This document shows, piece after piece, positions 26,596 to 35,867 of a DNA stretch of 64,000 nucleotides. The translations under genes and the position numbers were made by a program. Positions within the stretch are counted from its first letter, which is position 1; each line of letters starts with the position of its first letter. This DNA is from Legionella moravica DSM 19234. GTDB taxonomy: Bacteria; Pseudomonadota; Gammaproteobacteria; Legionellales; Legionellaceae. The DNA lies in contig NZ_AUHS01000014.1 in assembly GCF_000423305.1 (NCBI RefSeq), positions 1-64,000 on the forward strand, read 5' to 3'. The notes under the pieces were generated by a model, which saw nothing but the letters and a program-made list of their open reading frames with translations, was not told the origin of the DNA and did no database searches.

Positions 26596-27339
26596 ATGAT
26601 AATGAAAATAAGCCGATTAAGAACCGCCTGGATAGTCATTACGTTATTTTTTTACACAACAGTAGTGAGTCTGCGTTCTATATTTAAATACTACTTCAGC
26701 ACACCAACGCGCCCCTGGGTAGATAAAACCATTCATCATTGGATAGATCAGTTATTAAATAAAGTAAAAGTAGATTACAAGGTCATCAATCACTTTAATG
26801 TACAACCCAACGCTGGAGAAGCAACTATTCTGATGTGCAATCACTCCAGTGCGTACGACATCCCTCTGGGGTTCAAAGCCTTTCCTAACAGCTCCATCCG
26901 TATGCTGGCCAAAAAAGAATTGTCCAGGATTCCCTTGCTCGGGAAAGGAATGAAAGCCGCTGAATTTCCTTTTGTCGATAGAAAAAACAGATATCAGGCG
27001 ATTAAAGATCTGGCCTATGCACAACAACTCATGGAAAGTGGAATTATAATCTGGATTGCTCCTGAGGGAACACGCTCAAAAGACGGCAAACTGGCTCCGT
27101 TTAAAAAAGGGGCGTTCATTACTGCCATACAAGCAAAAGCGACGATAATCCCTATTGGCATCAGAGGCGCTTTTGATATTCTACCAGCCCGCTCATTTCA
27201 GATTAATCTGAATCAGAAAGCAGAAATTCATATCGGAAAACCTATCAAGGCTTCAGATTTTAGCATTGAGAATAAAGACGAACTAATTCAACAAACCTAC
27301 CTTGCTATTCAAGAGCTGATCGGAGAAAAAGCAAATTAG
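26596..27339 (+). CDS. plsC: 1-acyl-sn-glycerol-3-phosphate acyltransferase
   Basis: Second acylation step of phospholipid synthesis at the inner membrane. The HX4D catalytic motif NHSSAYD, the AKKELSRIPLLGKGM block, FVDRKNR and PEGTRS are in the right order. One N-terminal hydrophobic helix (WIVITLFFYTTVVSL) anchors the protein. About 247 residues from ATG 26596. Another ATG follows two codons later, and an upstream in-frame TTG at 26572 is less likely. None has a strong ribosome-binding site. Its stop codon overlaps that of the convergent ggt by 3 bp. Confidence 0.92.
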   Translation: MIMKISRLRTAWIVITLFFYTTVVSLRSIFKYYFSTPTRPWVDKTIHHWIDQLLNKVKVDYKVINHFNVQPNAGEATILMCNHSSAYDIPLGFKAFPNSSIRMLAKKELSRIPLLGKGMKAAEFPFVDRKNRYQAIKDLAYAQQLMESGIIIWIAPEGTRSKDGKLAPFKKGAFITAIQAKATIIPIGIRGAFDILPARSFQINLNQKAEIHIGKPIKASDFSIENKDELIQQTYLAIQELIGEKAN

Positions 27340-29060
27340 TAGTTCACGCCATAACCTTTGGGAGTAGTTGCGACTTTCGCTGATAAACCAATGCCTCTGG
27401 GATCCGATGCGGCAATCAAAACATTTTTTTCTTTATCCCAGGTAATCGCTTGCATATCACCATAATTTTGATCCAGCGGTTTTAATTGATAGCCCATTGC
27501 CTTCAAACCTTCCTGGATAACTTTCGGGAACGTTTCCGGCTCAAATTGAACCAAATCAGGTAAATATTGATGATGAAAACGCATCGCGGAAACCATACTA
27601 ATCGCCCCATATCCATCGTTAAACAGTAATGAGGCAATTAATACCATAGTAGGGATTCTACTTCCGCCAGGAGTACCTAAAATAGCAACACGTCCTGGTA
27701 ATTCAAGAAATGTAGGTGTCATGTTGGATAAGGGTTTTTTACCAGGCATGATGTCGTTTTTATCGCTGCCCACAATCCCAAAAACATTTTCAACTCCTGT
27801 TTTAGTTGAAAAATCATCCATTTCATCATTAAGCAACACTCCCGTTCCTTCAGCAACCACACTGGAACCAAAAATAAAATTCACGGTCATTGTTGCTGCA
27901 ACACGGTTGCCTTCAGCATCGATAATAGAGAAATGAGTGGTCGTTGTATTTGACTGCGATGGGGTTTCTCCTTTTAATGCTTTGCTCGATATCGGCTTAT
28001 CAGGTGAAATTAAAGTACTTAATGACTTCGCATTTTCAGCGCCGATTAATTTATCGACAGGAATGGTTACAAAATCCGGATCCCCTAAAAACTGATCTCG
28101 TTGCCAATAGGCCAATCGCATTGCTTCAACAACATAATGTATCCACTGGATTTTGGTGTAGGTCGCCAAGGGAAAATGGGATAAAACATTGAGCATGGTT
28201 AATAATGCAACGCCTCCTGCTGATGGCGGAGGGGCCGTAATAATGAGCATATTATGATAGGCGCCCACTAAAGGCTCTCTTACTTTTATTTGATATTGAG
28301 CCAAGTCCTCAAGAGTCCAGATTCCCCCTGCGGCATTAACGCCCTTAACCAATCGCTGTGCCGTTTCTCCTTGATAAAATCCCTTTTCGCCATGCTCTGC
28401 TATAAGTTTTAGTGTATTGGCCAAATCAGTTTGCACCAGCTTGTCGCCAAGAGCATAAGGTTGACCGTTCTTTAAGAAAATAGCGGCACTCGCTGGATAT
28501 TTTTTTAATTGATCCATGCGATCAAACATCGTTGAGAACTGGATAAATTGCTCATCAACGGGAAATCCTTCTTTAGCTAATTTAATAGCAGGTGCCAATG
28601 TTTGACTTAGTGGAAGGCGCCCAAAATTCCTGGCGATATAAACCATGGCAGCAGGCTCACCTGGTATTGCTGCTGAGAGCCCCCCATTTAATGATAAGCC
28701 AGGTTTAACATTGCCATTATGATCCAGAAACATATTCTTTGACGCGGCTCTTGGAGCAACTTCTCGACCATCGATAAACAGATTTTTATGAGTACGTTCC
28801 TGATGTAATAACCAGAATCCACCGCCACCTAGACCTGAATGATAAGGCTCGACCACCGCCAAAGCTGCAGTCACTGCAACAGCGGCATCGAACGCATTTC
28901 CGCCTGCAGCCAGAATCTCCAGACCAGCGTTAGTGGCTAAAGGATGAGCGCTGGCTACCGCATAACCAGGTGGTTGAGTGACTAAGGTATTGGAGGATAC
29001 GGGTGTTGCACTAAAAATTAAAAGAAGTAAGCCATTAAAATATTTAGATCGGAGTTTCAT
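27336..29060 (-). CDS. ggt: gamma-glutamyltranspeptidase
   Basis: Periplasmic enzyme that hydrolyses or transfers the gamma-glutamyl group of glutathione and related compounds. The 574-residue proenzyme starts with a signal peptide (residues 1-23). The autoprocessing site [16 protein letters not shown] near residue 375 contains the threonine that becomes the nucleophile. NDEMDDF and [12 protein letters not shown] complete the small-subunit signature, and GGGGFWLLH with VAPRAA lies in the large subunit. Its ATG lies inside coaD's last codons (17-bp overlap), so it is probably co-transcribed with coaD. Confidence 0.95.
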   Translation of the reverse strand: MKLRSKYFNGLLLLIFSATPVSSNTLVTQPPGYAVASAHPLATNAGLEILAAGGNAFDAAVAVTAALAVVEPYHSGLGGGGFWLLHQERTHKNLFIDGREVAPRAASKNMFLDHNGNVKPGLSLNGGLSAAIPGEPAAMVYIARNFGRLPLSQTLAPAIKLAKEGFPVDEQFIQFSTMFDRMDQLKKYPASAAIFLKNGQPYALGDKLVQTDLANTLKLIAEHGEKGFYQGETAQRLVKGVNAAGGIWTLEDLAQYQIKVREPLVGAYHNMLIITAPPPSAGGVALLTMLNVLSHFPLATYTKIQWIHYVVEAMRLAYWQRDQFLGDPDFVTIPVDKLIGAENAKSLSTLISPDKPISSKALKGETPSQSNTTTTHFSIIDAEGNRVAATMTVNFIFGSSVVAEGTGVLLNDEMDDFSTKTGVENVFGIVGSDKNDIMPGKKPLSNMTPTFLELPGRVAILGTPGGSRIPTMVLIASLLFNDGYGAISMVSAMRFHHQYLPDLVQFEPETFPKVIQEGLKAMGYQLKPLDQNYGDMQAITWDKEKNVLIAASDPRGIGLSAKVATTPKGYGVNY

Positions 29061-29535
29061 TACGCCTCTTATTTAATTCTTTAACGACGCCGGGAGGCAC
29101 AAATTGAGACACGTCACCATTTAAGGCAGCGATTTCTCGTACCAAAGTTGATGAAATAAACATCAAATTTTCAGAAGGGGTTAAAAATAAAGTCTCCACC
29201 TCTTTAGAAAGCTTTCTATTCATACCGGCCAATTGAAATTCATATTCAAAATCAGATACAGCACGTAAACCGCGTAAAATAATTCCAGCGTTTTGTTCAA
29301 GAACAAAATCAATTAACAAACTATCAAAGCCTACGACTTGAACACCAGATAAATGGCCAACAGCTTCCTCCAATAACCGAATTCGTGTTTCAAGAGCCAG
29401 GTAAGGACGTTTCGTTTTATTGCTGGCCACTGCTACTGTAAGTTCAGGAAAAATACGTGCGGCACGAGAAATTATATCAATGTGGCCATTAGTTACAGGA
29501 TCAAATGTGCCGGGGTATATTGCTTTTTGTTTCAT
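29044..29535 (-). CDS. coaD: phosphopantetheine adenylyltransferase
   Basis: Fourth step of coenzyme A synthesis: 4'-phosphopantetheine plus ATP to dephospho-CoA. The 163-residue protein has the nucleotidyltransferase TxGH-type motif in [12 protein letters not shown] (His18), [19 protein letters not shown], and the C-terminal [10 protein letters not shown] motif. All are intact and length is normal. It overlaps ggt by 17 bp. It is divergent from lolB across about 80 bp. Confidence 0.97.
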   Translation of the reverse strand: MKQKAIYPGTFDPVTNGHIDIISRAARIFPELTVAVASNKTKRPYLALETRIRLLEEAVGHLSGVQVVGFDSLLIDFVLEQNAGIILRGLRAVSDFEYEFQLAGMNRKLSKEVETLFLTPSENLMFISSTLVREIAALNGDVSQFVPPGVVKELNKRRNETPI

Positions 29536-29616
29536 ATTTTTTTACACCGATTGCATATAAATGCAGTCTAGCGTATTGTTAATTGAAAAACTATAGAAAT
29601 GGAATTGAGGTGAGCA

Positions 29617-30222
29617 ATGAATGCATTAAAACGTTGTGCGATTGTGTCTATTTGTTTACTGACCGCATGCGCCCCCCCACGTCCTGCTGAAGAACTGCCA
29701 ACAAATAAAGTGATTCCTCTTGCAGAGCGTAAAGCAGAAACCGCAACCGTTTCTTCCTGGGACATCAAAGGTGCTTTAGCGGCCAAAAGCAAAACAAAAG
29801 GATGGTCAGCAACCATGAATTGGGTACAGCATGGACCAGGATCATACCAGATTCGATTAATGGGACCTTTAGGCGGTGGTACGGTGCTGATTAACAAAAA
29901 TGGCAGCACAGTTACCTTCCAGGATGGACCTAAAACATCAAGCTCCAGCAATGCAGATGAATTACTCCTGAAACAAACTGGAATTCGTCTACCAGTAAAT
30001 AACCTGTACTACTGGGTTAGAGGACTACCTGCTCCTGGAGGGATTCAATCTGAGAAACATGACCAATACAATCACCTGGTTCAATTAAGACAAAGTGGAT
30101 ACACCATTGATTTTACGAAATATACTTCTGTGAAAGGCATTGATCTGCCCAGCATGATACGCCTGGAAGGAAATGGTGTTATGATTAAAGTTGTAATAAA
30201 AAACTGGACTGTAACAGCATAA
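29617..30222 (+). CDS. lolB: outer membrane lipoprotein insertase LolB
   Basis: Accepts lipoproteins from LolA and inserts them into the outer membrane. The 201-residue precursor has a lipobox LLTAC with Cys18 after a short signal. The mature part has the LolB pattern: WDIKGALAAKSKTKGWSATMNW, RLMGPLGGGTVLI, LPVNNLYYWVRGLPAPGG. In many gammaproteobacteria ispE follows lolB; here ispE is absent, and a hairpin then tRNA-Gln and prs follow instead. Confidence 0.9.
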   Translation: MNALKRCAIVSICLLTACAPPRPAEELPTNKVIPLAERKAETATVSSWDIKGALAAKSKTKGWSATMNWVQHGPGSYQIRLMGPLGGGTVLINKNGSTVTFQDGPKTSSSSNADELLLKQTGIRLPVNNLYYWVRGLPAPGGIQSEKHDQYNHLVQLRQSGYTIDFTKYTSVKGIDLPSMIRLEGNGVMIKVVIKNWTVTA

Positions 30223-30231
30223 AATTTTTAA

Positions 30232-30264
30232 TTACCCGCAAAGAACAATCTACTTTGTGGGTAA
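30232..30264 (+). terminator. hairpin after lolB
   Basis: TTACCCGCAAAG (30232-30243) pairs with CTTTGTGGGTAA (30253-30264), a 12-bp stem with one G-T pair and a 9-nt loop. It is not followed by a T run on the + strand. On the minus strand it precedes AATTAAAAATTT. It is probably the lolB terminator or 3' stabiliser. Confidence 0.5.
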
Positions 30265-30452
30265 CTATCGGTCAGTACGACACATAAATGCTGCGATAAA
30301 CAGCTTAAAAAGTCACTTGAATTCAAATTTAATAAATTATTTGCTTTCTGAAGTTGACATCATTGAAAAACCACTGCAAAATACGCAGCACATTGCAGGG
30401 ATGATAACAGTTACAAATTATCTCATGGATGATGTGAGAATCTACAAATTTT

Positions 30453-30527
30453 AGGGGTGTCGCCAAGCGGTAAGGCACAGGGTTTTGATCCCTGCATACC
30501 TAGGTTCGAATCCTAGCACCCCTGCCA
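30453..30527 (+). tRNA. tRNA-Gln (anticodon TTG)
   Basis: A 75-nt cloverleaf including an encoded CCA. The acceptor AGGGGTG pairs with CACCCCT, the D arm is GCC-AAGCGGTAA-GGC, the anticodon loop is in CAGGGTTTTGATCCCTG (TTG), and the T arm is CTAGG-TTCGAAT-CCTAG. It closely resembles E. coli tRNA-Gln(UUG) and lies just upstream of prs, as in many gammaproteobacteria. Confidence 0.97.
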
Positions 30528-30706
30528 CTTTCTTGTTGATTCAACCTAGAATAAGAAGTTGAATCTAGGTACAAGTAAACAGACGGCAGAAGATACCCTG
30601 GAAGGATGCGTACTTCGTATCGCTCAAATAATAATAATATCTTTCTGGCTGTCTTCTGCTATGTGTTTAAGTTAAGCGATTAACCTAAATCTAAGGCTTT
30701 TTACAC

Positions 30707-31654
30707 ATGTCCACAATGATGATTTTTACCGGGAATGCTAACCCTGAATTGGCGCTTAAAATCTCTTCCCATTTGCAAATACCTATTGGTCAAGCGACGG
30801 TTGGTACGTTTAGCGATGGTGAAACCATGGTCGAAATATTAGAAAATGTCCGTGGCAAAGATGTCTTTGTTCTGCAATCAACCTGCGCGCCATCCAATAA
30901 TAATCTCATGGAACTGCTGACTATGGCAGATGCCCTGAGACGCTCTTCAGCTGGTCGTATTACTGCGGTAGTTCCTTATTTTGGTTACGCCCGCCAGGAC
31001 AGACGAGTTCGTTCCGCACGCGTTCCAATTACAGCAAAGGTCGTTGCGGACATGATGGCATCGGTAGGAATATGTCGTGTCCTCACGGTTGATTTACATG
31101 CCGATCAAATTCAAGGCTTCTTCTACATGCCAGTTGATAACGTCTACTCAACACCCATACTGATTGAAGACATAACAAAACAAAACCTGAATAATATCAT
31201 GATTGTCTCGCCTGATGTTGGTGGTGTTGTAAGAGCAAGAGCTGTCGCTAAAAGACTTGATGATGCGGAATTATCCATCATAGATAAACGCCGAAGCGGT
31301 CCCAATAAATCAGAAGTAATGCATATTATTGGTGAACCAGCGGGTAAAAACTGCATCATCGTAGACGATATTGTGGATACTGCTGGAACCTTGTGCTCCG
31401 CTGCACATGAACTCAAAAAGAATGGAGCTCAAAGCGTTCGAGCATATATTACGCATCCAGTATTGTCTGGCCCTGCAGTGAAAAATATTCGCCATTCCTG
31501 TCTTGATGAAGTGGTTGTAACAGACACCATTCCATTATCATCCGAAGCTCAAAGTTGTGAAAAAATTCGCGTTGTCAGCCTTGCTGATATGCTAGCGCAA
31601 GCGATAAAACGAGTGAATGTGGAAGAGTCCGTCAGCTCAATGTTTGCAGAATAA
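30707..31654 (+). CDS. prs: ribose-phosphate pyrophosphokinase
   Basis: Makes PRPP from ribose 5-phosphate and ATP for nucleotide, His and Trp synthesis. The 315-residue protein has the ATP-binding FGYARQDRR loop, the [12 protein letters not shown] segment and the PRPP-binding loop [11 protein letters not shown], all intact. The length equals that of E. coli Prs. The long leader between tRNA-Gln and the start (about 180 bp) contains partial inverted repeats (ACCTAGA/TCTAGGT near 30536-30571) that could be mRNA structure. A terminator follows. Confidence 0.97.
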   Translation: MSTMMIFTGNANPELALKISSHLQIPIGQATVGTFSDGETMVEILENVRGKDVFVLQSTCAPSNNNLMELLTMADALRRSSAGRITAVVPYFGYARQDRRVRSARVPITAKVVADMMASVGICRVLTVDLHADQIQGFFYMPVDNVYSTPILIEDITKQNLNNIMIVSPDVGGVVRARAVAKRLDDAELSIIDKRRSGPNKSEVMHIIGEPAGKNCIIVDDIVDTAGTLCSAAHELKKNGAQSVRAYITHPVLSGPAVKNIRHSCLDEVVVTDTIPLSSEAQSCEKIRVVSLADMLAQAIKRVNVEESVSSMFAE

Positions 31655-31670
31655 ACAGATCAAATTTAAT

Positions 31671-31708
31671 AGTATCCCGTAAATGACTGCGATCAGTTAT
31701 GGGATACT
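31671..31708 (+). terminator. hairpin after prs
   Basis: AGTATCCC and GGGATACT, extended by GTAA/TTAT, enclose a loop of about 14-20 nt, starting 16 bp after the prs stop. Only a weak T-rich tail follows (GAATTTCT). Confidence 0.55.
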
Positions 31709-31931
31709 GAATTTCTAGAGTGATCTACTACAAATTAAAACATTTAATCGAAGACAATGTTGTGGATCGAAACATCAGATCACAAATAATCTAACAGCAT
31801 ACACAGTTCCGCTCCCTAGCCATGCACAATATTGAATTCTGTCTTCGCGAAAGTGTGAAGCACAGAAAGGCTAATTCAACATAATGAATAATGATATTCC
31901 GCTTTAACAGAAAGCTACTACACGTTTCATT

Positions 31932-33230
31932 TCAAGCGATGCACTGCGAACCCATTTGATGAGTCCTGTTTTCTTTCTTCTTAATCAACATCAGTGAAAT
32001 AACTGACATAACAGCGACTGCTATCAAATAAACAGCGGGGATTGTTGCAATGCCGCTATAATAAATCAGAGATAATGAGATAAATGGTGTTAACCCCCCA
32101 AATAAAGCGAAGCCAAGATTGTAACTCACTGCTATTCCACTGTATCGAATAGTCGTAGGAAATAGTTCACTCAGTAATCTAGGAATTATTCCCGCTGATA
32201 TACCGAGTAAAAATGCACTTGCCAGAAAGGCCAATAGGTACAATTGAGTACAATAGACATAAATGAAAAATATTGGATAGGCGCATAATGCCGTCAGGAT
32301 TCCAAGAGCCATTACTAATTTTCTTACCGGTATACGATCGGTTAAATAACCAAAAAATACACTCATGGCTGAACCCATCGCAATAGCTAAAGTGCGTTCC
32401 CAAACAAACGAATCGGCAGGCAAATGAAGTACTTTTGTGAAATAAGCAGGAATAAATAAAAATAACGAAGTCACGATAACCGCGCACATTGCTGCCAAAA
32501 ATGTACCGGCAAGAACCATAATAAACTGCTCTTTAAATACTGTAATGATAGGAAATTTTTCAATTGTATTCTCAATTTCTAAAAATTGTGCTGATTCATG
32601 CAGATCTTTACGCAATAAATAACTCAACAACCCAAAAATACCACCAAGAACAAAGGGAACTCTCCACCCAAATAACTGCATTTGCTCACTAGAAAATAAC
32701 GAAATAGTCGATGCGTGTACTAATGATCCCAGGACAATACCTAAAGTTAATGCGCCAAAGATAACGCCACAAGCAAAACCTTTATTTTGAGTATATGATT
32801 CACTGACATAAGTTATTGCACCAGGTATTTCCCCGCCAATCGAGATCCCCTGAATGATCCTAAGGCTGATAATAGCCAGCGGAGCAATTATTCCAATTCG
32901 CTCATACGATGGGATCAATCCTATGCCCAAAGTAGCTAGAGCCATCATCAGGATGGATATGGTGAAAGCTACCTTTCTTCCGATACGATCGCCAAAATGA
33001 CCGAAAATCACGCCCCCAAGGGGTCTTGCCAAATAGCCTATGGCAAATGTGGCAAATGTGATTAACAGGCTGACAAGCTCATTAGTCGCAGGAAAAAAGG
33101 CATTTGAAATATAACTCGCAAATAATGCAAAGATAATAAAATCATAAAACTCTAAAACGCCACCTAAGCTGGATAGTATTAATAATCGATTCTGATCGTT
33201 TTGCATTACTTTTTCCTTAAAATAACTCAT
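31932..33230 (-). CDS. MFS transporter of the metabolite:H+ symporter (ProP/ShiA) type
   Basis: Inner-membrane transporter of 432 residues with 12 predicted helices. The signature of the metabolite:H+ symporter family is clear: GVLEFYDFIIFALFA in helix 1, ARPLGGVIFGHFGDRIGRK in the loop between helices 2 and 3, and IQGISIGGEIPGA with the charged Glu in helix 4. Relatives carry proline/betaine, shikimate, citrate or oxoglutarate; the substrate cannot be read from sequence. It is a single gene. An ATG eight codons on (MQNDQNR) is an alternative start. Confidence 0.85.
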   Translation of the reverse strand: MSYFKEKVMQNDQNRLLILSSLGGVLEFYDFIIFALFASYISNAFFPATNELVSLLITFATFAIGYLARPLGGVIFGHFGDRIGRKVAFTISILMMALATLGIGLIPSYERIGIIAPLAIISLRIIQGISIGGEIPGAITYVSESYTQNKGFACGVIFGALTLGIVLGSLVHASTISLFSSEQMQLFGWRVPFVLGGIFGLLSYLLRKDLHESAQFLEIENTIEKFPIITVFKEQFIMVLAGTFLAAMCAVIVTSLFLFIPAYFTKVLHLPADSFVWERTLAIAMGSAMSVFFGYLTDRIPVRKLVMALGILTALCAYPIFFIYVYCTQLYLLAFLASAFLLGISAGIIPRLLSELFPTTIRYSGIAVSYNLGFALFGGLTPFISLSLIYYSGIATIPAVYLIAVAVMSVISLMLIKKKENRTHQMGSQCIA

Positions 33231-33383
33231 TCATCATCCAGGATCTCAAAAGATATCCGCACCTGAATAATATTGACCATTTGAGATAGCAGAAAACAGA
33301 ATTAAATGACACATATTGTTCTTCATTATCTCTTAGAGCCAACCTTGGATGGAGACTTAGGAGAGGATCAGTGTTCCAGAAAC

Positions 33384-33405
33384 AAAAAAGGGAGCCAAGC
33401 TCCCT
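33384..33405 (-). terminator. Rho-independent terminator of fis
   Basis: AGGGAGC and GCTCCCT around a short loop, followed on the minus strand by six T. It lies 20 bp after the fis stop and is a textbook form. Confidence 0.9.
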
Positions 33406-33424
33406 ATTTTGTATTCAAATGATT

Positions 33425-33706
33425 TTAATCACGAGTTCCAACATATTTATCATCAAAATATCGTCGTAATTTTGTTCTTAATGTTCCACGACTAATGCCC
33501 AGCATGATAGCAGCACGGGACTGATTGTACTTACAGTGTTCCATAACTGCGCGAAATAGAGGGGTCTCAATTTCTTCAAGTACAAACTGGTATAAGTCAA
33601 CAGGATCAGTTCCCTTAAGCTCTGAAAAATATTTTTGTACTGAGTGAGTTACGCTCTCGGCTAGTGAAGCAGTGGTATCCCCTGCATCATTACTGATTGT
33701 TGTCAT
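33425..33706 (-). CDS. fis: Fis family nucleoid-associated regulator
   Basis: A 93-residue homodimeric DNA-bending protein. The C-terminal helix-turn-helix is clear (HCKYNQSRAAIMLGISRGTL then RTKLRRY). The N-terminal half is the less conserved beta-hairpin/dimerisation region. Legionella encodes several Fis paralogues that influence effector gene expression between growth phases; I cannot say which one this is. It is monocistronic, with GGAG upstream and a strong terminator downstream. Confidence 0.92.
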   Translation of the reverse strand: MTTISNDAGDTTASLAESVTHSVQKYFSELKGTDPVDLYQFVLEEIETPLFRAVMEHCKYNQSRAAIMLGISRGTLRTKLRRYFDDKYVGTRD

Positions 33707-34062
33707 TATTATTAGCTCCTCCTTTTAAAAGCAGTATATTACCGAAATGAGCAATTCGAGACAAGGGCAGAACATTAAAAACTGTATTAAAATTCAATAT
33801 TTAATGTGTCTGCCATCAACAATTGCTTTTTCAAAAAATCCTTTCTAACTATAAAACGGGATAAGCTTTAGTAAAAAGCTTATCCAGTACTAGGGTCTGT
33901 TAACAATTCAAGTTTCGACGTCCCGCGACTTGTTCGCGGGATCCAATTCACTCTTTATAGGCGCAATATATTCTTGTTTTGCGCAAGACCTATTGATTCC
34001 GCGAACAAGTCGCGGAAAGTAGGCTCGAATATAATGAAATGCCAATAGCCCCTAATCAGGTT
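33707..34062. repeat. intergenic hairpins and GCGAACAAGTCGC-type repeat
   Basis: Between fis and the DUF945 gene there is no ORF worth calling. A near-perfect hairpin (GGATAAGCTTT with its complement, 33859-33885) may terminate the DUF945 transcript. At 33921-33941 and 33998-34018 two copies of a palindromic CGCGACTTGTTCGCG-type repeat face each other in inverted orientation. A GCGCAA/TTGCGC pair (33961-33984) lies between them. Such repeat pairs are typical of small non-autonomous palindromic elements. Confidence 0.65.
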
Positions 34063-35517
34063 TTAAAATTTTAACATTGATGGGTCAAATGGCTTGCCAT
34101 TTACTGTGACTTTACCCTGATCCAGACTTACTTCAACAACATAATCAGAGCCATCTACTGTAATCAACCCGGATTGCTCAAGAGATGAAATTTGCTTCTC
34201 AGTCTGCATCGCAGCCAATTGCTCTGGTGTTGGAGCTGCTGAACTGGTCTGAGGATTGTTGCTTTGCAGTTGCTGAATCAGCGCTTGTTGCATTTCAGGC
34301 TGATTTGCCATTTGTTGCATTATTGATTGTTGCATTAACATTTTGACTACAGCAGTTGGAACTCTTAATTTAGCATTCCCTTGAACTTTCTGAATCAATT
34401 CAAAAGGATTGGTACTTTCACCTTTAGGTAGAGTAACGAGCATGCTGCCTTCAACAGTACCCTCTGGTAATTTGAGGCTTAATGTTGATATTTCAAACTC
34501 AGCTCCCTTAGTGAATAATTTAGGTAATTCTGGAAGCATAGCCATCATCGCCTGTTGACGCTCAGCATCTGTTCCATTTTGCATTGCTGTTGCCTGCTGA
34601 TTAATACGGGCAAGAACATCTGCATCCAGATTACGTAAAGACACTTCAAGCTGTCCTGGACCATAAGACTTTCCATTAGCGAATAGAGACTTTATCTCAG
34701 CGCTAAAATGAGTGCTAAAGAGACTATCTTCTATATCACTGCTAGAACTCAACGAAAGCTCATTTATTTCAAACATTTTTTGATCTTTAACAACGACATC
34801 AAAAGCTGGCAAGGAAAAACTGGCTTCGCCCAGGTACAATCCAGCAGGAGTTTGATGTAAATCAAATTCACTGGTTACTTTGCCCAATGTGACTTTAGTA
34901 TCATCTTTGGATATTTTCAAACCAGAGACAACAATATTGCCATCTATTTTATTCAAATTTGAAGACATTGCGGTGGTACTTTCCATACCCATCCAATCAA
35001 AATTACCGGTTCCATCTTTTGAAATTAATTTGAAAGACGGTAAAGCCAATTCAACCGTACTATGGTTTAAGTAGTTTACAAATATACTTAAATCCAACTG
35101 AGGTTTAATTGAATCTTTAGAAAACATCTCATCAAATTGTTTATTGTATTGCTCAGGAAAGGGAAATACGGTTTCAGCATAACCCATACCAAATCGTAAA
35201 CTTTTATTAGCAAGAATAAATGGGCCGTGGTGAATAACAAGCGGCATATCCATTTGATAGTCTTGAGCTGCAACTGTTTGGGATTTACCGTCAGCATCTT
35301 TAACAACGCGCTCTGGAACATGCAAACGCCATTTTATTTTGGCATCAGAACTAAACCAGCCTCTATTGTATTGCTCAATATCAGCTAAAAGTCCGTTAGA
35401 TTGATTAATTACTTGTACGTTGTTCTTAATGGTTCTTTCTGTAAGAACTCCCATGCCATAATATCCGCCCAGGACTAAAACAGCCAGGATAATTATTAAT
35501 CCTGTAAGTTTTTTCAT
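34063..35517 (-). CDS. DUF945 (YdgA-like) protein
   Basis: A 484-residue protein with one N-terminal membrane anchor (LTGLIIILAVLVLGGYYGMG). The family hallmark IEQYNRGWFSSDAKI lies near residue 50, followed by a long periplasmic beta-rich part. Near the C-terminus there is a Gln/Met-rich helix (MLMQQSIMQQMANQPEMQQA) and DYVVEVSLDQGKVTVNGKPF. The function of the family is unknown. ATG 35517 is preferred to 35529 because GGAG lies 7 nt upstream. It is monocistronic. Confidence 0.82.
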   Translation of the reverse strand: MKKLTGLIIILAVLVLGGYYGMGVLTERTIKNNVQVINQSNGLLADIEQYNRGWFSSDAKIKWRLHVPERVVKDADGKSQTVAAQDYQMDMPLVIHHGPFILANKSLRFGMGYAETVFPFPEQYNKQFDEMFSKDSIKPQLDLSIFVNYLNHSTVELALPSFKLISKDGTGNFDWMGMESTTAMSSNLNKIDGNIVVSGLKISKDDTKVTLGKVTSEFDLHQTPAGLYLGEASFSLPAFDVVVKDQKMFEINELSLSSSSDIEDSLFSTHFSAEIKSLFANGKSYGPGQLEVSLRNLDADVLARINQQATAMQNGTDAERQQAMMAMLPELPKLFTKGAEFEISTLSLKLPEGTVEGSMLVTLPKGESTNPFELIQKVQGNAKLRVPTAVVKMLMQQSIMQQMANQPEMQQALIQQLQSNNPQTSSAAPTPEQLAAMQTEKQISSLEQSGLITVDGSDYVVEVSLDQGKVTVNGKPFDPSMLKF

Positions 35518-35867
35518 TATTATCTCCATGTGATTAGTTTGCGACCAGCGTTACTTTATTGCAGCAAAGCGCTGGGCAAAGTATAGCAGTAAATAATATA
35601 AGAGTGCGACAATCTGTTAAAAGAAGATTGAAACTTATCGAAAAAAGTGAGATTAAATCTCACCTTCAGGTTTTTTATATACAGAAATGAGAATATAAAT
35701 TACGTGTTCTATCGAGAAATTTTACCTATCCACTACAAACCTGATTGAATTACCAACCAGACTTTCCGTGAACTATAAATCATTTTCGACCTCAACGTCG
35801 CTCGACGTTAAAAACCCTTGAATCAATTATCAGCAGACTCAAAGGAGCTGAAAAGTAACCTTCGTTT
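35518..35867. other. intergenic region with two short dyads
   Basis: GTGAGATT/AATCTCAC at 35649-35665 is followed on the + strand by TTTTTT a few bases on. AACGTCG/CGACGTT at 35794-35809 lies downstream of the convergently placed MFS stop at 35868. The second is the better candidate terminator for the MFS gene. No coding sequence seen. Confidence 0.5.

Noticed and set aside
30257..30454. 65-codon ORF between lolB and tRNA-Gln
   Set aside because: It starts inside the lolB hairpin and ends at the first bases of the tRNA; no coding character.
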